Below are positions 43,101 to 51,812 of a DNA stretch of 57,549 bases, in pieces. The notes below the pieces were generated by a model. The model made no database searches, was not told the origin of the DNA, and saw only the letters and a list, made by a program, of their open reading frames with translations. Position 1 is the stretch's first letter, and each line of letters starts with the position of its first letter. Source of the stretch: RUG11198 sp964600615 (GTDB lineage: Bacteria; Bacillota_I; Bacilli_A; RF39; UBA660). The position numbers were made by a program, and so were the translations under genes. Location: assembly GCA_964600615.1 (NCBI GenBank), contig CAZRJK010000009.1, forward strand, positions 1-57,549, read 5' to 3'.

Positions 43101-45260
43101 ATGAACGATACTGGCAGAGATATAACCATAAATGACGTAATATCTGAATTTAAAAAGTACAATCAAAACGAAGATGATATAGACTTAATAAATAGAGCCT
43201 ATGAATATGCCTATAAAAAACATTTTGGCGCAAAAAGAATAAGTGGGGATGATTATATAATCCATCCATTAAACGTAGCCATGATATTAACAGATATCAA
43301 TGCTGATGCAGCCTGTATGGCAGCAGGATTATTACACGATACCATAGAAGATACAGATTCTACTAAGGAAGAAATAGCAGAATTGTTTGGTAGTGAAGTA
43401 GCATTATTAGTAGATGGAGTTACAAAAATAAACCAACTACATTTTTCTACCTCTGGAGAACAAATGGCTGCTAACCAAAGAAAAATACTAGTAGGATTAT
43501 CAGAAGATGTAAGAGTAATAATCATAAAACTAGCAGATAGACTACATAACATGCGAACACTTTATGTAATGCCAGAAGAAAGACAAAAGAAAAAAGCAAG
43601 AGAAACACTAGAAATATTAACCCCAGTAGCAGATAGACTAGGTATAAATAAAATAAAAAGTGAATTAGAAGATTTATCACTTAGATATTTAAAACCTGAT
43701 GCTTATTTTGATATCTTAGAAAAATTAAATACTAAAAAAACAGAAATGGATAGTTATGTAAATAAAATGCTAACAGATGTATCTAATTTACTAACTGAAC
43801 ATGATATAAAACATGAAATATTTGGTCGAAGTAAAAGTGTTTATAGTATCTATAAAAAAATGCAAAAAGGTAAAAAATTCAATGATATATATGATATCTT
43901 AGCCTTAAGAGTATTAGTAGATACCGAGCAAGAATGTTATCTAGTATTAGGACTAATTCATTCCAAATATAAACCAGTACCAAATAGATTTAAAGATTAT
44001 GTAGCCATGCCAAAAACAAATTTATATCAATCACTTCATACAACTATCTTTGGCATAGAAGGAAAATTATTTGAAGTTCAAATAAGAACTTATGAAATGC
44101 ATAGAATAGCAGAATATGGTATAGCCTCCCACTGGACCTATAAAGCTAAAGGATCAAGTGTAAAAACAGTAAAAGATTCCATGGAACAAAAATTACAAAT
44201 ATTTAGAAGTATAATGGAATTAAATGAAGATACTAATAGTCCAGAAGAATTTATAAATAACATAAAACAAGATATTTTAACAACAAATTCTATTTATGTA
44301 TACACTCCTAAAGGAGATGTTATCGAACTACCAGCAGAATCCACTCCCGTAGACTTTGCCTATAAAGTACACACTGAAGTAGGTAATTCTATTGTAGGAG
44401 CTATCGTAAATGATAATATAGTACCATTAGATTATCATTTAAAGACTGGTGATATTATCAAAATAAATACTAGTAAAGCTAGTAAAGGACCAAATAAAGA
44501 TTGGTTAAATTTCGTAGTAACTACTCATGCCAAGAATAAAATAAAATCATTCTATAGCAAAATAGAAAAAAATGATCTTATCGATAAAGGCCAAGAATTA
44601 CTAGAAAAAGAATTAAGAAAATTAGATTTACCAATTAATGAAACATTAAATAACAAAAATTTAGATATAATCTTTAATGAATTTAAAGTAAAAGATATTG
44701 ATGAATTATATATAGATTTAGCTAATAATAAATATACACCAACAGCAGTAATAAAATTAATAACTAAAAAAGATGAAACTGAAGAACTAAAAAATAAAAT
44801 AAATAATCCAACTAATATTAAACAATCAAGTAAAAATGATATCTTAGTAGAAGGATTAGATGATGTAAAAGTTAATCTAAGTGGTTGCTGTAAACCAATA
44901 CCAGGAGATAATATTATTGGTTATATTACTAAAGGTTCTGGTATATCAGTTCATAGAACTATATGTAGAAATATAACAGATATTGACGAAAGATTAATAA
45001 ATGTAAAATGGAATAATAATATTAATAAGAAGTATTTTACTGATATAATAATCTATACCAATACTGAAGATAACTTATTAGATATAATTACTAAAGCAAG
45101 CACTAACAGTGTAATAATAGATAGAATAGAAACAATAAATAAAAGTGAATATAAAATATATAGCCTAACAGTATTAATAGAAAACACTGAAAAATTATAT
45201 AAATTTATTAAAGATTTAGATAATTTAGAATTTACCATAAAAGTAGAAAGAATAAAATAG
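43101..45260 (+). CDS. rel: Bifunctional (p)ppGpp synthetase/hydrolase Rel
   Basis: The 719-residue protein has an HD hydrolase domain with LLHDTIEDTD near residue 78, a synthetase domain with FKDYVAMPKTNLYQSLHTT and FEVQIRTYEMHRIAEYG, a TGS domain (YVYTPKGDVIELPAESTPVD), a zinc-finger/helical region (SGCCKPIPGDNI) and a C-terminal ACT domain. It makes and destroys the stringent-response alarmone on the ribosome. Both catalytic sets look intact. The ATG at 43101 follows GGATGTGA. A terminator separates it from the tandem synthetase gene that follows. Confidence 0.95.
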   Translation: MNDTGRDITINDVISEFKKYNQNEDDIDLINRAYEYAYKKHFGAKRISGDDYIIHPLNVAMILTDINADAACMAAGLLHDTIEDTDSTKEEIAELFGSEVALLVDGVTKINQLHFSTSGEQMAANQRKILVGLSEDVRVIIIKLADRLHNMRTLYVMPEERQKKKARETLEILTPVADRLGINKIKSELEDLSLRYLKPDAYFDILEKLNTKKTEMDSYVNKMLTDVSNLLTEHDIKHEIFGRSKSVYSIYKKMQKGKKFNDIYDILALRVLVDTEQECYLVLGLIHSKYKPVPNRFKDYVAMPKTNLYQSLHTTIFGIEGKLFEVQIRTYEMHRIAEYGIASHWTYKAKGSSVKTVKDSMEQKLQIFRSIMELNEDTNSPEEFINNIKQDILTTNSIYVYTPKGDVIELPAESTPVDFAYKVHTEVGNSIVGAIVNDNIVPLDYHLKTGDIIKINTSKASKGPNKDWLNFVVTTHAKNKIKSFYSKIEKNDLIDKGQELLEKELRKLDLPINETLNNKNLDIIFNEFKVKDIDELYIDLANNKYTPTAVIKLITKKDETEELKNKINNPTNIKQSSKNDILVEGLDDVKVNLSGCCKPIPGDNIIGYITKGSGISVHRTICRNITDIDERLINVKWNNNINKKYFTDIIIYTNTEDNLLDIITKASTNSVIIDRIETINKSEYKIYSLTVLIENTEKLYKFIKDLDNLEFTIKVERIK

Positions 45261-45285
45261 AGAAGTATCAAAATACTTCTCTATT
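45258..45285 (+). terminator. Terminator after rel
   Basis: A perfect 11-bp stem TAGAGAAGTAT / ATACTTCTCTA has loop CAAA, overlapping the stop. Confidence 0.8.
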
Positions 45286-45294
45286 TATATATAC

Positions 45295-45323
45295 TAGACA
45301 TTTAATATAAATAGTAGTATAAT
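45295..45323 (+). promoter_or_regulatory. Promoter of tandem synthetase
   Basis: TAGACA (45295-45300) and TATAAT (45318-45323) with 17-base spacing lie 38 bases before the ATG. Confidence 0.65.
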
Positions 45324-45361
45324 ACAAAACTGCCTGAAAGCAATAATAAAAAGGTGATAAT

Positions 45362-46636
45362 ATGCAAAATATTAATATAGATAAATTATTATTCAAATAT
45401 GAAGCAGCATTAAAAATAATAAAAACAAAATTTGACATAATCTATAACGAATTAAATCAAAATGATAAATATAATTACATTGAATACATAAAATCAAGAA
45501 TAAAAAGTGAACAAAGTATTTATAACAAATTATCAAAAAATGGCTATGAAATAACAGAAGATAATATAGAAAATCATATCCATGACATAGCAGGAATAAG
45601 AATAGTATGTTCCTTTCTAAGTGATATAGAAAAAATAGAAGAATTAATAAAAAAAGATGAAGACATAACTATCATTAAAAGAAAAGACTATATAAGTAAT
45701 CCTAAAAATAATGGTTATTCTTCCTTACACTTAATAGTAAAAGTACCAGTACCCCTACTAGCAAAAGCAGAAGATGTAGAAGTAGAAATCCAAATAAGAA
45801 CCATTGCGATGGATATGTGGGCAAGTCTAGAACATAAATTATTCTATAAAGCACCTAAGTATAATCAAATATCTAAAACAAATCTAATAAACGATTTCTC
45901 CGTAGAAACAAGAAGAATAGACAATTTAATGGAAAAAATGATTAAAAAAAGTGAAGAACATAGCAATATAATAAATGATAATTATTATGATAAAAAAATA
46001 GAAATAATAAAGAAATCTAACATGTTAAAATATCAATTAGCCGAAAAAGTATTAAAAGAAAAAGCTGAAAATCTAAACTATGAACTATCTAACACTAAAA
46101 ATGTAAATCCAATTGAACATATTAAAACAAGAATAAAAAAACCACTTAATATTGTTAGAAAATTAGAAAGATTAAACTATGATATAACAGAAGAAAATAT
46201 GAATAATCATATTCATGATTTAGTAGGTATAAGAATAGTATGTTCCTTTTTAAGTGATTTAAAAGAAATAGAAAAAATAATTGAACAAGATCGTAGTATA
46301 AAGATTATCAAAAGAAAAAACTATATAGATAATCCAAAATCAAATGGCTATAGAAGTTATCATTTAAATATTATTATACCAGTTCAAATGATAGGTAAAA
46401 CAGAATATGTAGAAGCAGAAGTACAAATAAGAACCATTGCCATGGATATGTGGGCTACCCTAGAACATAAAATATGCTATCAAAAAGGTGGAAATATCCC
46501 TGAACCAATGAAAGAAAGATTAAAACTAATCTCAAATTATATTAACAAAATGGATATCAGCATAGATGACCTAATTAAAAAGAATAATGAAGTAGATAAC
46601 ATAAAAAAATTAGAATTAAAGCCTAAAAAGCATTAA
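45362..46636 (+). CDS. Tandem small alarmone synthetase (two SAS domains in one protein)
   Basis: The 424-residue protein carries the RelQ-type synthetase domain twice. Half one (about 1-200) has HIHDIAGIRIVCSF, RKDYISNPKNNGYSSLHL and VEIQIRTIAMDMWASLEHK. Half two (about 225-424) has HIHDLVGIRIVCSF, RKNYIDNPKSNGYRSYHL and AEVQIRTIAMDMWATLEHK. The catalytic Asp (HD.xGIR) and Glu (E-x-QIRT) are present in both halves. The KDYI aspartate is Asn in half two. Single SAS proteins are about 210-260 residues and assemble as tetramers, so this is a covalent dimer. It makes ppGpp/pppGpp or related nucleotides (inference). Confidence 0.85.
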   Translation: MQNINIDKLLFKYEAALKIIKTKFDIIYNELNQNDKYNYIEYIKSRIKSEQSIYNKLSKNGYEITEDNIENHIHDIAGIRIVCSFLSDIEKIEELIKKDEDITIIKRKDYISNPKNNGYSSLHLIVKVPVPLLAKAEDVEVEIQIRTIAMDMWASLEHKLFYKAPKYNQISKTNLINDFSVETRRIDNLMEKMIKKSEEHSNIINDNYYDKKIEIIKKSNMLKYQLAEKVLKEKAENLNYELSNTKNVNPIEHIKTRIKKPLNIVRKLERLNYDITEENMNNHIHDLVGIRIVCSFLSDLKEIEKIIEQDRSIKIIKRKNYIDNPKSNGYRSYHLNIIIPVQMIGKTEYVEAEVQIRTIAMDMWATLEHKICYQKGGNIPEPMKERLKLISNYINKMDISIDDLIKKNNEVDNIKKLELKPKKH

Positions 46637-46646
46637 TTCTTTTTTT
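46612..46646 (+). terminator. Terminator overlapping the tandem-SAS stop
   Basis: The stem AGAATTAA / TTAATTCT has a 13-base loop and seven T. Confidence 0.55.
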
Positions 46647-46690
46647 GTAATTTTATCTAAATTTCTACATATTTTTTATTAGGTGATATT

Positions 46691-47842
46691 ATGAAAAAAA
46701 TTTATTTAATATTTATTACAATTCTAATAATACTATACCCCATAAAAGTATATAGTGAAGAATCATTAGCCGAAAACGCCAAAAGTGCTATAATGATAGA
46801 ATCATCTACTGGAAAAATAATCTATGAAAAAAACTCCCATGAAAAACTACCTATGGCTTCAATGACCAAAATGATGACATTATTACTTATAATGGAAAAT
46901 ATTGATAACAACAATTTAAAATGGACTGAAACAATAACAGCATCTGAACATGCCTCATCGATGGGAGGATCCCAAATATTTTTACAACCAGGAGAAGAAA
47001 TGACAGTAGAAGATTTAGTCAAAGGAATATGCATAGGAAGCGGTAATGATGCTTCTGTAGCCATGGCTGAAAGAATAGGTGGAAGTGAAGAAAATTTTGT
47101 TAAAATGATGAATGACAAAGCAAAAAAATTAGGCTTAAAAGATACTAACTTTATCAATGCCTGTGGTTTAGATGCTGATAATCATTATTCAAGTGCTTAT
47201 GATATGGCTATGATAGCAAAAGAATTAGTAAAATATAAAAAAATATTAGAATATACAGGAACCTATGAAGATTATCTAAGAAAAAATACTCCTAATAGCT
47301 TTTGGTTAGTAAATACCAATAAATTAGTAAGATATTATAATGGAGTAGATGGGCTTAAAACGGGATATACTAAGGAAGCAGGTTATTGCATTACCACAAC
47401 TGCAAAAAAGAATAATATGAGACTAATATCAGTAGTAATGGGAGAACCATCATCAAAAATAAGAAATAGTGAAACCACAGAATTATTAGATTATGGATTT
47501 AATACCTATAGAATGGATAAAATATTATCAAAAAACAAAATAATTACCATAATAAAAGTACCATTAGGTAAAAAAATAGAAACAGAAGTAATACCAAAAG
47601 AAGATATAAATATTCTAAACACTAAAAATTCTACAAAAAGAAATATAACATACAAACTAAAATTAAACAAAGTAAAAGTTCCCTTAAAAAAAGGAGATAT
47701 AGTAGGTAAAATTAATATTATAGAAAATAATAAAATCATCATGACAACAGATGCAGTAGTAAAAGAAAATATAAATAAAGCTAATATATTTACTATATAT
47801 TTAAGAAATCTAAAAGATATAATAATAGGGTTTATTCAATAA
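46691..47842 (+). CDS. D-Ala-D-Ala carboxypeptidase (S11, DacA-type)
   Basis: The 383-residue protein has a signal peptide ending about VYS-EES (residue 22). The active-site motifs are SMTK (Ser57, Lys60), SGNDASV (SxN), and DGLKTGYTKEAGYC (KTG). A C-terminal beta domain and a final amphipathic helix (FTIYLRNLKDIIIGFIQ) probably peg it to the membrane. It trims the terminal D-Ala from stem peptides. TAGGTGATA precedes the ATG. Confidence 0.93.
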   Translation: MKKIYLIFITILIILYPIKVYSEESLAENAKSAIMIESSTGKIIYEKNSHEKLPMASMTKMMTLLLIMENIDNNNLKWTETITASEHASSMGGSQIFLQPGEEMTVEDLVKGICIGSGNDASVAMAERIGGSEENFVKMMNDKAKKLGLKDTNFINACGLDADNHYSSAYDMAMIAKELVKYKKILEYTGTYEDYLRKNTPNSFWLVNTNKLVRYYNGVDGLKTGYTKEAGYCITTTAKKNNMRLISVVMGEPSSKIRNSETTELLDYGFNTYRMDKILSKNKIITIIKVPLGKKIETEVIPKEDINILNTKNSTKRNITYKLKLNKVKVPLKKGDIVGKINIIENNKIIMTTDAVVKENINKANIFTIYLRNLKDIIIGFIQ

Positions 47843-47882
47843 CATAAAAATAAAGAGGAAATAATATAAATACTAAAAACAT

Positions 47883-47908
47883 AAAAAACTGTTACTAACA
47901 GTTTTTTA
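47883..47908 (+). terminator. Intrinsic terminator after dacA
   Basis: The stem AAAAAACTGT / ACAGTTTTTT has loop TACTA. Confidence 0.75.
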
Positions 47909-47959
47909 TTTACATTGTAAAAGAACTAATATATAATAATATCGTATAGGAGGTATATT

Positions 47960-48205
47960 ATGGATAATAAAAAGAAAAAAATATTAGGTTCTATCTTATC
48001 CAGTATAGCATTCTGTAGTATAGATTTATTATATCTTATTTTAATAATATACTTTCAAACTACTGAAACAGAAAAATTACCATTACTCCTATTTATTATT
48101 ATTATGATATTATTATCAATACCATTAATAGGAATAATACTAAACCTAATTTATAGAATAAAAGAAATAAAATCAAACGAAGAAGAAGAAGCATCTAAAT
48201 ATTAA
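47960..48205 (+). CDS. Small two-helix membrane protein
   Basis: The 81-residue protein has hydrophobic helices at about 8-30 and 39-64 and an acidic tail NEEEEASKY. No family is recognised. AGGAGG precedes the ATG. It is followed 10 bases later by ybjQ-type DNA, and the two probably form one transcript. Confidence 0.6.
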   Translation: MDNKKKKILGSILSSIAFCSIDLLYLILIIYFQTTETEKLPLLLFIIIMILLSIPLIGIILNLIYRIKEIKSNEEEEASKY

Positions 48206-48215
48206 GGAGGATAAT

Positions 48216-48530
48216 ATGAAAATAGTAACAACCGAAACTATAGCAGGAGAAACCATAACAGAAACATTAGGTATCGTCAAAGGAGAAGTAGTACAATCAA
48301 AAAATCTAGGAAGAGATTTTATGGCTGGCATGAAAACAATCGTTGGTGGAGAAATAAAAGGATACACCGAAATGATTAGAAGTGCTAGACAAATAGCTAC
48401 TAAAAGAATGGTTGATGAAGCAGAAGAATTAAAAGCAGATGCCATCGTAAACGTAAGATATGGTTCCTCAGCTGTAATGCAAGGAGCAGCAGAAATCATA
48501 GTTTACGGAACAGCCGTAAAACTAAAATAA
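48216..48530 (+). CDS. YbjQ/UPF0145 family protein
   Basis: The 104-residue protein matches the YbjQ fold: ETLGIVKGEVVQSKN, KTIVGGEIKGYTEMIRSAR, ADAIVNVRYGSSAVMQGAAE and YGTAVKL. The family forms pentamers and is annotated as heavy-metal-binding on weak evidence; the function is unknown. AAGGAGG precedes the ATG. Confidence 0.88.
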   Translation: MKIVTTETIAGETITETLGIVKGEVVQSKNLGRDFMAGMKTIVGGEIKGYTEMIRSARQIATKRMVDEAEELKADAIVNVRYGSSAVMQGAAEIIVYGTAVKLK

Positions 48531-48556
48531 CAAATCTATTAGATTTGTTATTTTTA
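48524..48556 (+). terminator. Terminator overlapping the ybjQ stop
   Basis: A 14-bp stem AAAATAACAAATCT / AGATTTGTTATTTT has loop ATT. Its end merges with the next extended -10. Confidence 0.85.
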
Positions 48557-48565
48557 TGTTATAAT
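48557..48565 (+). promoter_or_regulatory. Extended -10 promoter
   Basis: TGT plus TATAAT lies immediately after the terminator, 26 bases before the next ATG. Confidence 0.6.
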
Positions 48566-48590
48566 TAAATATAGATAGAAGGTGTGTAGC

Positions 48591-50189
48591 ATGAAAAGAA
48601 AAGCAAGCTTAGAAATGAGTATATATGAATATTTAAAGTATTGTGATGAAAAACGCAAAATAAAAGGTGGAGGCTTAATAACAGATAAACAATCTATTTT
48701 TTATTCAGCAGTAGAACCAGACGATTACAGTACTCATGATAACATAGGAGTAGATCTTGAAAATGCTATTCATCCTCAAAGACAAAAAATAGCTTGGGAT
48801 GCCTTTAGAAAAAATAATATTCATATATATACAATTCCTCCTACTATAATAATTAATCTTCCAGAAAACAAAGAATTAAGTAAATCACAATTATTCTTTT
48901 TAGAAGATTTTTTAAATCAAATAAATCAATACATAAAACAACCAAAAAGTAAAAAAATAGAATTAGATATTATTACTGGAACAAGAAAAGATCTATCTAA
49001 CAAAGATAGAACTATTGAAGAAATAAAAAAAGAACTAAGAGAAATGGTTACTAATAATATAACTATCGAAGAAGAAAAAATAATAGGTAAAACATTAGAT
49101 AAAAATAAAATAAAATCTAATATTCTTTATCATATAGATTTTAGTAAATGTAAAAGATTTATCGACTTAATCGATAAATTATATATTTGTAAAGAATATA
49201 ATAATGATAAATACTATGGAAGCACATTTAAAGAAATATTCCCTAGTCATGATAAAATTAAAGATTTAATTCATATACTATATGCGATAGAAATAGACGA
49301 ATCAATAATAAAAAAAATAAACATAAATAATATAGAAGAAGTATTATGTGAAGCACTAAAAAATAGTTTCAAAAATAAAAAATTATACCAAATAAATAAT
49401 ACTCTATCAAAATTAAAAAGCTATTGTGGAAACAACAAAGAAATAGAAAAACTATTTCCCAATTATAAAATTCTCTTACAAATAATAAATATCATTGATG
49501 AAAAAAGAATAGACGAAATAGATAGAATAATAAGTAGAGCATCTAGTTATGAAGAAATATATAACATTTTAATGGATATAAAAGAAATAAATAAAAGTGA
49601 AAAAGAAAATCAAGTTAATAAATACAATAAATTTATTAATGCCTTAAATAATACAATTCTAAAAAAGCATCAAATACTAGAAAATAAAGAAGAAATAAAA
49701 AAAATAATTGCAAGTAATAATTCACTTAATAATAGTCTAGATGAATTAGAAACAAAAGAAAATAACATAAATATAAATATTGATAAATATACATATAATA
49801 AAAAACTAACTGAAAGAGAAACAGAAAAACTATCTTCAAATTTAATAAAATATATTGCTAACAGAATAAAAATTGCTAAATTAAACAGAACTATAGAAGA
49901 ATATAATAAAAAAATAAGTAAAACGAACTTAGAAAAAATAGCAATAGAAGAAGAAAAGAATAAAATTAAAGAATTAAACGAAGTATTAAAAACAAATTTT
50001 TATAATTTATCAGGAATAGAAACTATTCCCAACAATTATTCAGTACTAGAAGAATATGAAAAAATAAACGATACAAGAATTATTGATAGAATTACAGAGC
50101 TAAAATTAGAAGTAGCTAAATTAAAAAACGAATTACTTATCTATGAAACAATAGATACAAAAGAAGAAGAAGAAACAAAAAAGAAATAA
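48591..50189 (+). CDS. Unknown protein with long C-terminal coiled coil
   Basis: This 532-residue protein has no recognised family. Residues 1-110 form an alpha/beta domain (SIYEYLKYCDEKRKIKGGG, HPQRQKIAWDAFRKNNIHIY, PPTIIINLPENKELSKSQ). The middle is helical, and 350-532 is a long heptad-rich coiled coil ending in an acidic-basic tail. It has no signal peptide or membrane helix. The ATG at 48591 follows GAAGGTGTG. It is followed 15 bases later by another unknown gene, suggesting they act together. Confidence 0.6.
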   Translation: MKRKASLEMSIYEYLKYCDEKRKIKGGGLITDKQSIFYSAVEPDDYSTHDNIGVDLENAIHPQRQKIAWDAFRKNNIHIYTIPPTIIINLPENKELSKSQLFFLEDFLNQINQYIKQPKSKKIELDIITGTRKDLSNKDRTIEEIKKELREMVTNNITIEEEKIIGKTLDKNKIKSNILYHIDFSKCKRFIDLIDKLYICKEYNNDKYYGSTFKEIFPSHDKIKDLIHILYAIEIDESIIKKININNIEEVLCEALKNSFKNKKLYQINNTLSKLKSYCGNNKEIEKLFPNYKILLQIINIIDEKRIDEIDRIISRASSYEEIYNILMDIKEINKSEKENQVNKYNKFINALNNTILKKHQILENKEEIKKIIASNNSLNNSLDELETKENNININIDKYTYNKKLTERETEKLSSNLIKYIANRIKIAKLNRTIEEYNKKISKTNLEKIAIEEEKNKIKELNEVLKTNFYNLSGIETIPNNYSVLEEYEKINDTRIIDRITELKLEVAKLKNELLIYETIDTKEEEETKKK

Positions 50190-50204
50190 TAATTGGAGGG
50201 TATT

Positions 50205-50630
50205 ATGGAAGAATATGAAATAGATGCCTATTTAAAAGGACTAATAGATATTGTTCAATTCCAATCAAAAAAACTAAGTTATTCATATATAAAACCCCTT
50301 TGTTTTAAAAAAAATAGTTTTGAAAAAGAATTTTCAAAACTATATAAAATACCAAAAGATAAAATTAAATTAAAACAAAGAAAAACATCATTAAATAGAA
50401 TATTAAATAATTGGTTAGGAAAAAATAAAAATACTAATACATTAGTAAAAATAATTAAGAAAAAATTAGGTGATGAAATTAATATCTATATTCCAATCAA
50501 AGAAAGCAATCTAGGATATTTATTAGCAGGTGAGGGCAAAGGATATAGTGGTATGTTTTTTATAGAAGATTTATATTTTATAGAATATAATAAATATATA
50601 ATTTGCCTATTATTAGGAAATAACGAATAA
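50205..50630 (+). CDS. Unknown small cytoplasmic protein
   Basis: This 141-residue protein has no recognised family. It has a basic middle (KDKIKLKQRKTSLNRILNNW) that might bind nucleic acid and a hydrophobic end. The ATG at 50205 has GGAGGG upstream; the in-frame TTG at 50193 overlaps this site and is rejected. It is the second gene of a pair with 48591. A terminator overlaps its stop. Confidence 0.5.
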   Translation: MEEYEIDAYLKGLIDIVQFQSKKLSYSYIKPLCFKKNSFEKEFSKLYKIPKDKIKLKQRKTSLNRILNNWLGKNKNTNTLVKIIKKKLGDEINIYIPIKESNLGYLLAGEGKGYSGMFFIEDLYFIEYNKYIICLLLGNNE

Positions 50631-50646
50631 TAATTCGTTATTCTTT
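50619..50646 (+). terminator. Intrinsic terminator
   Basis: A 10-bp stem AATAACGAAT / ATTCGTTATT has loop AATA and a short T-rich tail. Confidence 0.7.
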
Positions 50647-50656
50647 ATGTAAAATT

Positions 50657-50683
50657 TTAGCAATCACTATTGACAATTGCTAA
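50657..50683 (+). promoter_or_regulatory. CIRCE-like HrcA operator
   Basis: TTAGCAATC - 9 bases - AATTGCTAA is an inverted repeat with the exact 9-9-9 geometry of CIRCE (TTAGCACTC-N9-GAGTGCTAA) and 8 of 9 bases inverted-matching per arm. It overlaps the -35 of the hsp20 promoter, as expected for repression. Confidence 0.75.
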
Positions 50684-50698
50684 AATAAGTATTATAAT
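50670..50698 (+). promoter_or_regulatory. Promoter of hsp20
   Basis: TTGACA (50670-50675), 17 bases, TATAAT (50693-50698). An untranslated leader of about 80 bases follows. Confidence 0.85.
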
Positions 50699-50785
50699 GA
50701 AATCGTAATAAGAAATATCTTATTATAGGTATTAAATTATATAGTGCTACCTAAAGTAACACGTTATGAAAGGAAGATGATTTAT

Positions 50786-51202
50786 ATGATGTTAGTACCA
50801 AGAAGAAATAGTTTTGATTTATTAGATGATTTTTTTGATGATAGTTTCTTTACTAGAAAAGAAAAAAATCTAATGAAAACCGATATTAGAGAGAAGAAAG
50901 ACAAATACATAGTAGAAGTAGATTTACCAGGATATGATAAAAAGAATATCGATTTATCATTAGAAAATGGTTATTTAAATATCAAAGCTAAAACAGAAAA
51001 GAATGAAGAACACAAAGATGAAGGAAAATACTTACATAAAGAAAGATTCTATGGAGAATGCTCAAGAAGTTTCTACGTAGGAGAAGAAATAGAAGAAAAA
51101 GATATCAAAGCAGAATTTAAAGACGGAATCTTAAAAGTAGAACTACCTAAAAAAGAATTAACTAAAGAAGAAAAAGCTATTAAACAAATAGAAATCAAAT
51201 AA
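50786..51202 (+). CDS. Hsp20/alpha-crystallin small heat-shock protein
   Basis: The 138-residue protein has an N-terminal PRRNSFDLLDDFFDD, then the alpha-crystallin domain: DIREKKDKYIVEVDLPGYDK, IDLSLENGYLNIKA, the conserved FKDGILKVELPKK, and a C-terminal IEIK anchor (I-x-I type). It holds unfolding proteins in an ATP-independent way. The start is taken at the ATG 50786, about 9 bases after AAAGGAAG; ATG 50777 or 50789 are alternatives. Control by HrcA via the CIRCE-like site is inferred. Confidence 0.9.
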   Translation: MMLVPRRNSFDLLDDFFDDSFFTRKEKNLMKTDIREKKDKYIVEVDLPGYDKKNIDLSLENGYLNIKAKTEKNEEHKDEGKYLHKERFYGECSRSFYVGEEIEEKDIKAEFKDGILKVELPKKELTKEEKAIKQIEIK

Positions 51203-51204
51203 GT

Positions 51205-51232
51205 AAAAGCTAATCAACAGATTAGCTTTTTT
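51205..51232 (+). terminator. Terminator after hsp20
   Basis: An 11-bp stem AAAAGCTAATC / GATTAGCTTTT has loop AACA and a T-run. Confidence 0.85.
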
Positions 51233-51241
51233 AAATATATA

Positions 51242-51250
51242 TGTTATAAT
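51242..51250 (+). promoter_or_regulatory. Extended -10 promoter of tag
   Basis: TGT plus TATAAT lies 17 bases before the tag start. Confidence 0.55.
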
Positions 51251-51267
51251 ACTACTAGGTGGATAAA

Positions 51268-51810
51268 ATGAATAGATGCAAATGGTGTAATCCAAATAAC
51301 AAACTGTATATAGATTACCATGATAATGAATGGGGAGTCTTAAATATAGATGATAAATACTTATTTGAAATGCTAATACTAGAATCATTTCAAGCAGGTT
51401 TATCATGGGAATGTATATTAAACAAAAGAGAAGCTTTTAGAAAAGCTTATGATAGCTTTGATATTGATAAAATAATAAATTATGATAATAAAAAAACAGA
51501 AGAATTACTAAATAATAAAAATATTATTAGAAATAAATTAAAAATAAAAGCTAGTATTAACAATACCATAATCTTCAAAAGTATCATTAAAGAATACAAT
51601 AGCTTCTATAATTATTTAAAAACATTTACCAAAGGAAAAATAATCTATGAGCAGAATAAAACTACTAATAAATTATCAGATAATATATCCAAAGATTTAA
51701 TAAAAAGAGGAATGAAATTTGTTGGAAGTACTATTATTTATTCCTATTTACAAGCTATAGGAATAATAAATTCTCACGAAGAATATTGTTTCAAATATAG
51801 AAAGGACTAA
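51268..51810 (+). CDS. tag: DNA-3-methyladenine glycosylase I (Tag)
   Basis: The 180-residue protein has the Tag signatures RCKWCNP at the N-terminus (zinc Cys), YHDNEWGVLN, LFEMLILESFQAGLSWECIL, KREAFRKAYDSFD, GMKFVGSTIIYSYLQAIG, and H/C near the end (SHEEYC). It excises 3-methyladenine from alkylated DNA. ATG 51268 follows AGGTGG; the in-frame GTG at 51259 is inside that site. The neighbours are Nudix and metal-hydrolase genes 2 bases apart. Confidence 0.92.
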   Translation: MNRCKWCNPNNKLYIDYHDNEWGVLNIDDKYLFEMLILESFQAGLSWECILNKREAFRKAYDSFDIDKIINYDNKKTEELLNNKNIIRNKLKIKASINNTIIFKSIIKEYNSFYNYLKTFTKGKIIYEQNKTTNKLSDNISKDLIKRGMKFVGSTIIYSYLQAIGIINSHEEYCFKYRKD

Positions 51811-51812
51811 AT

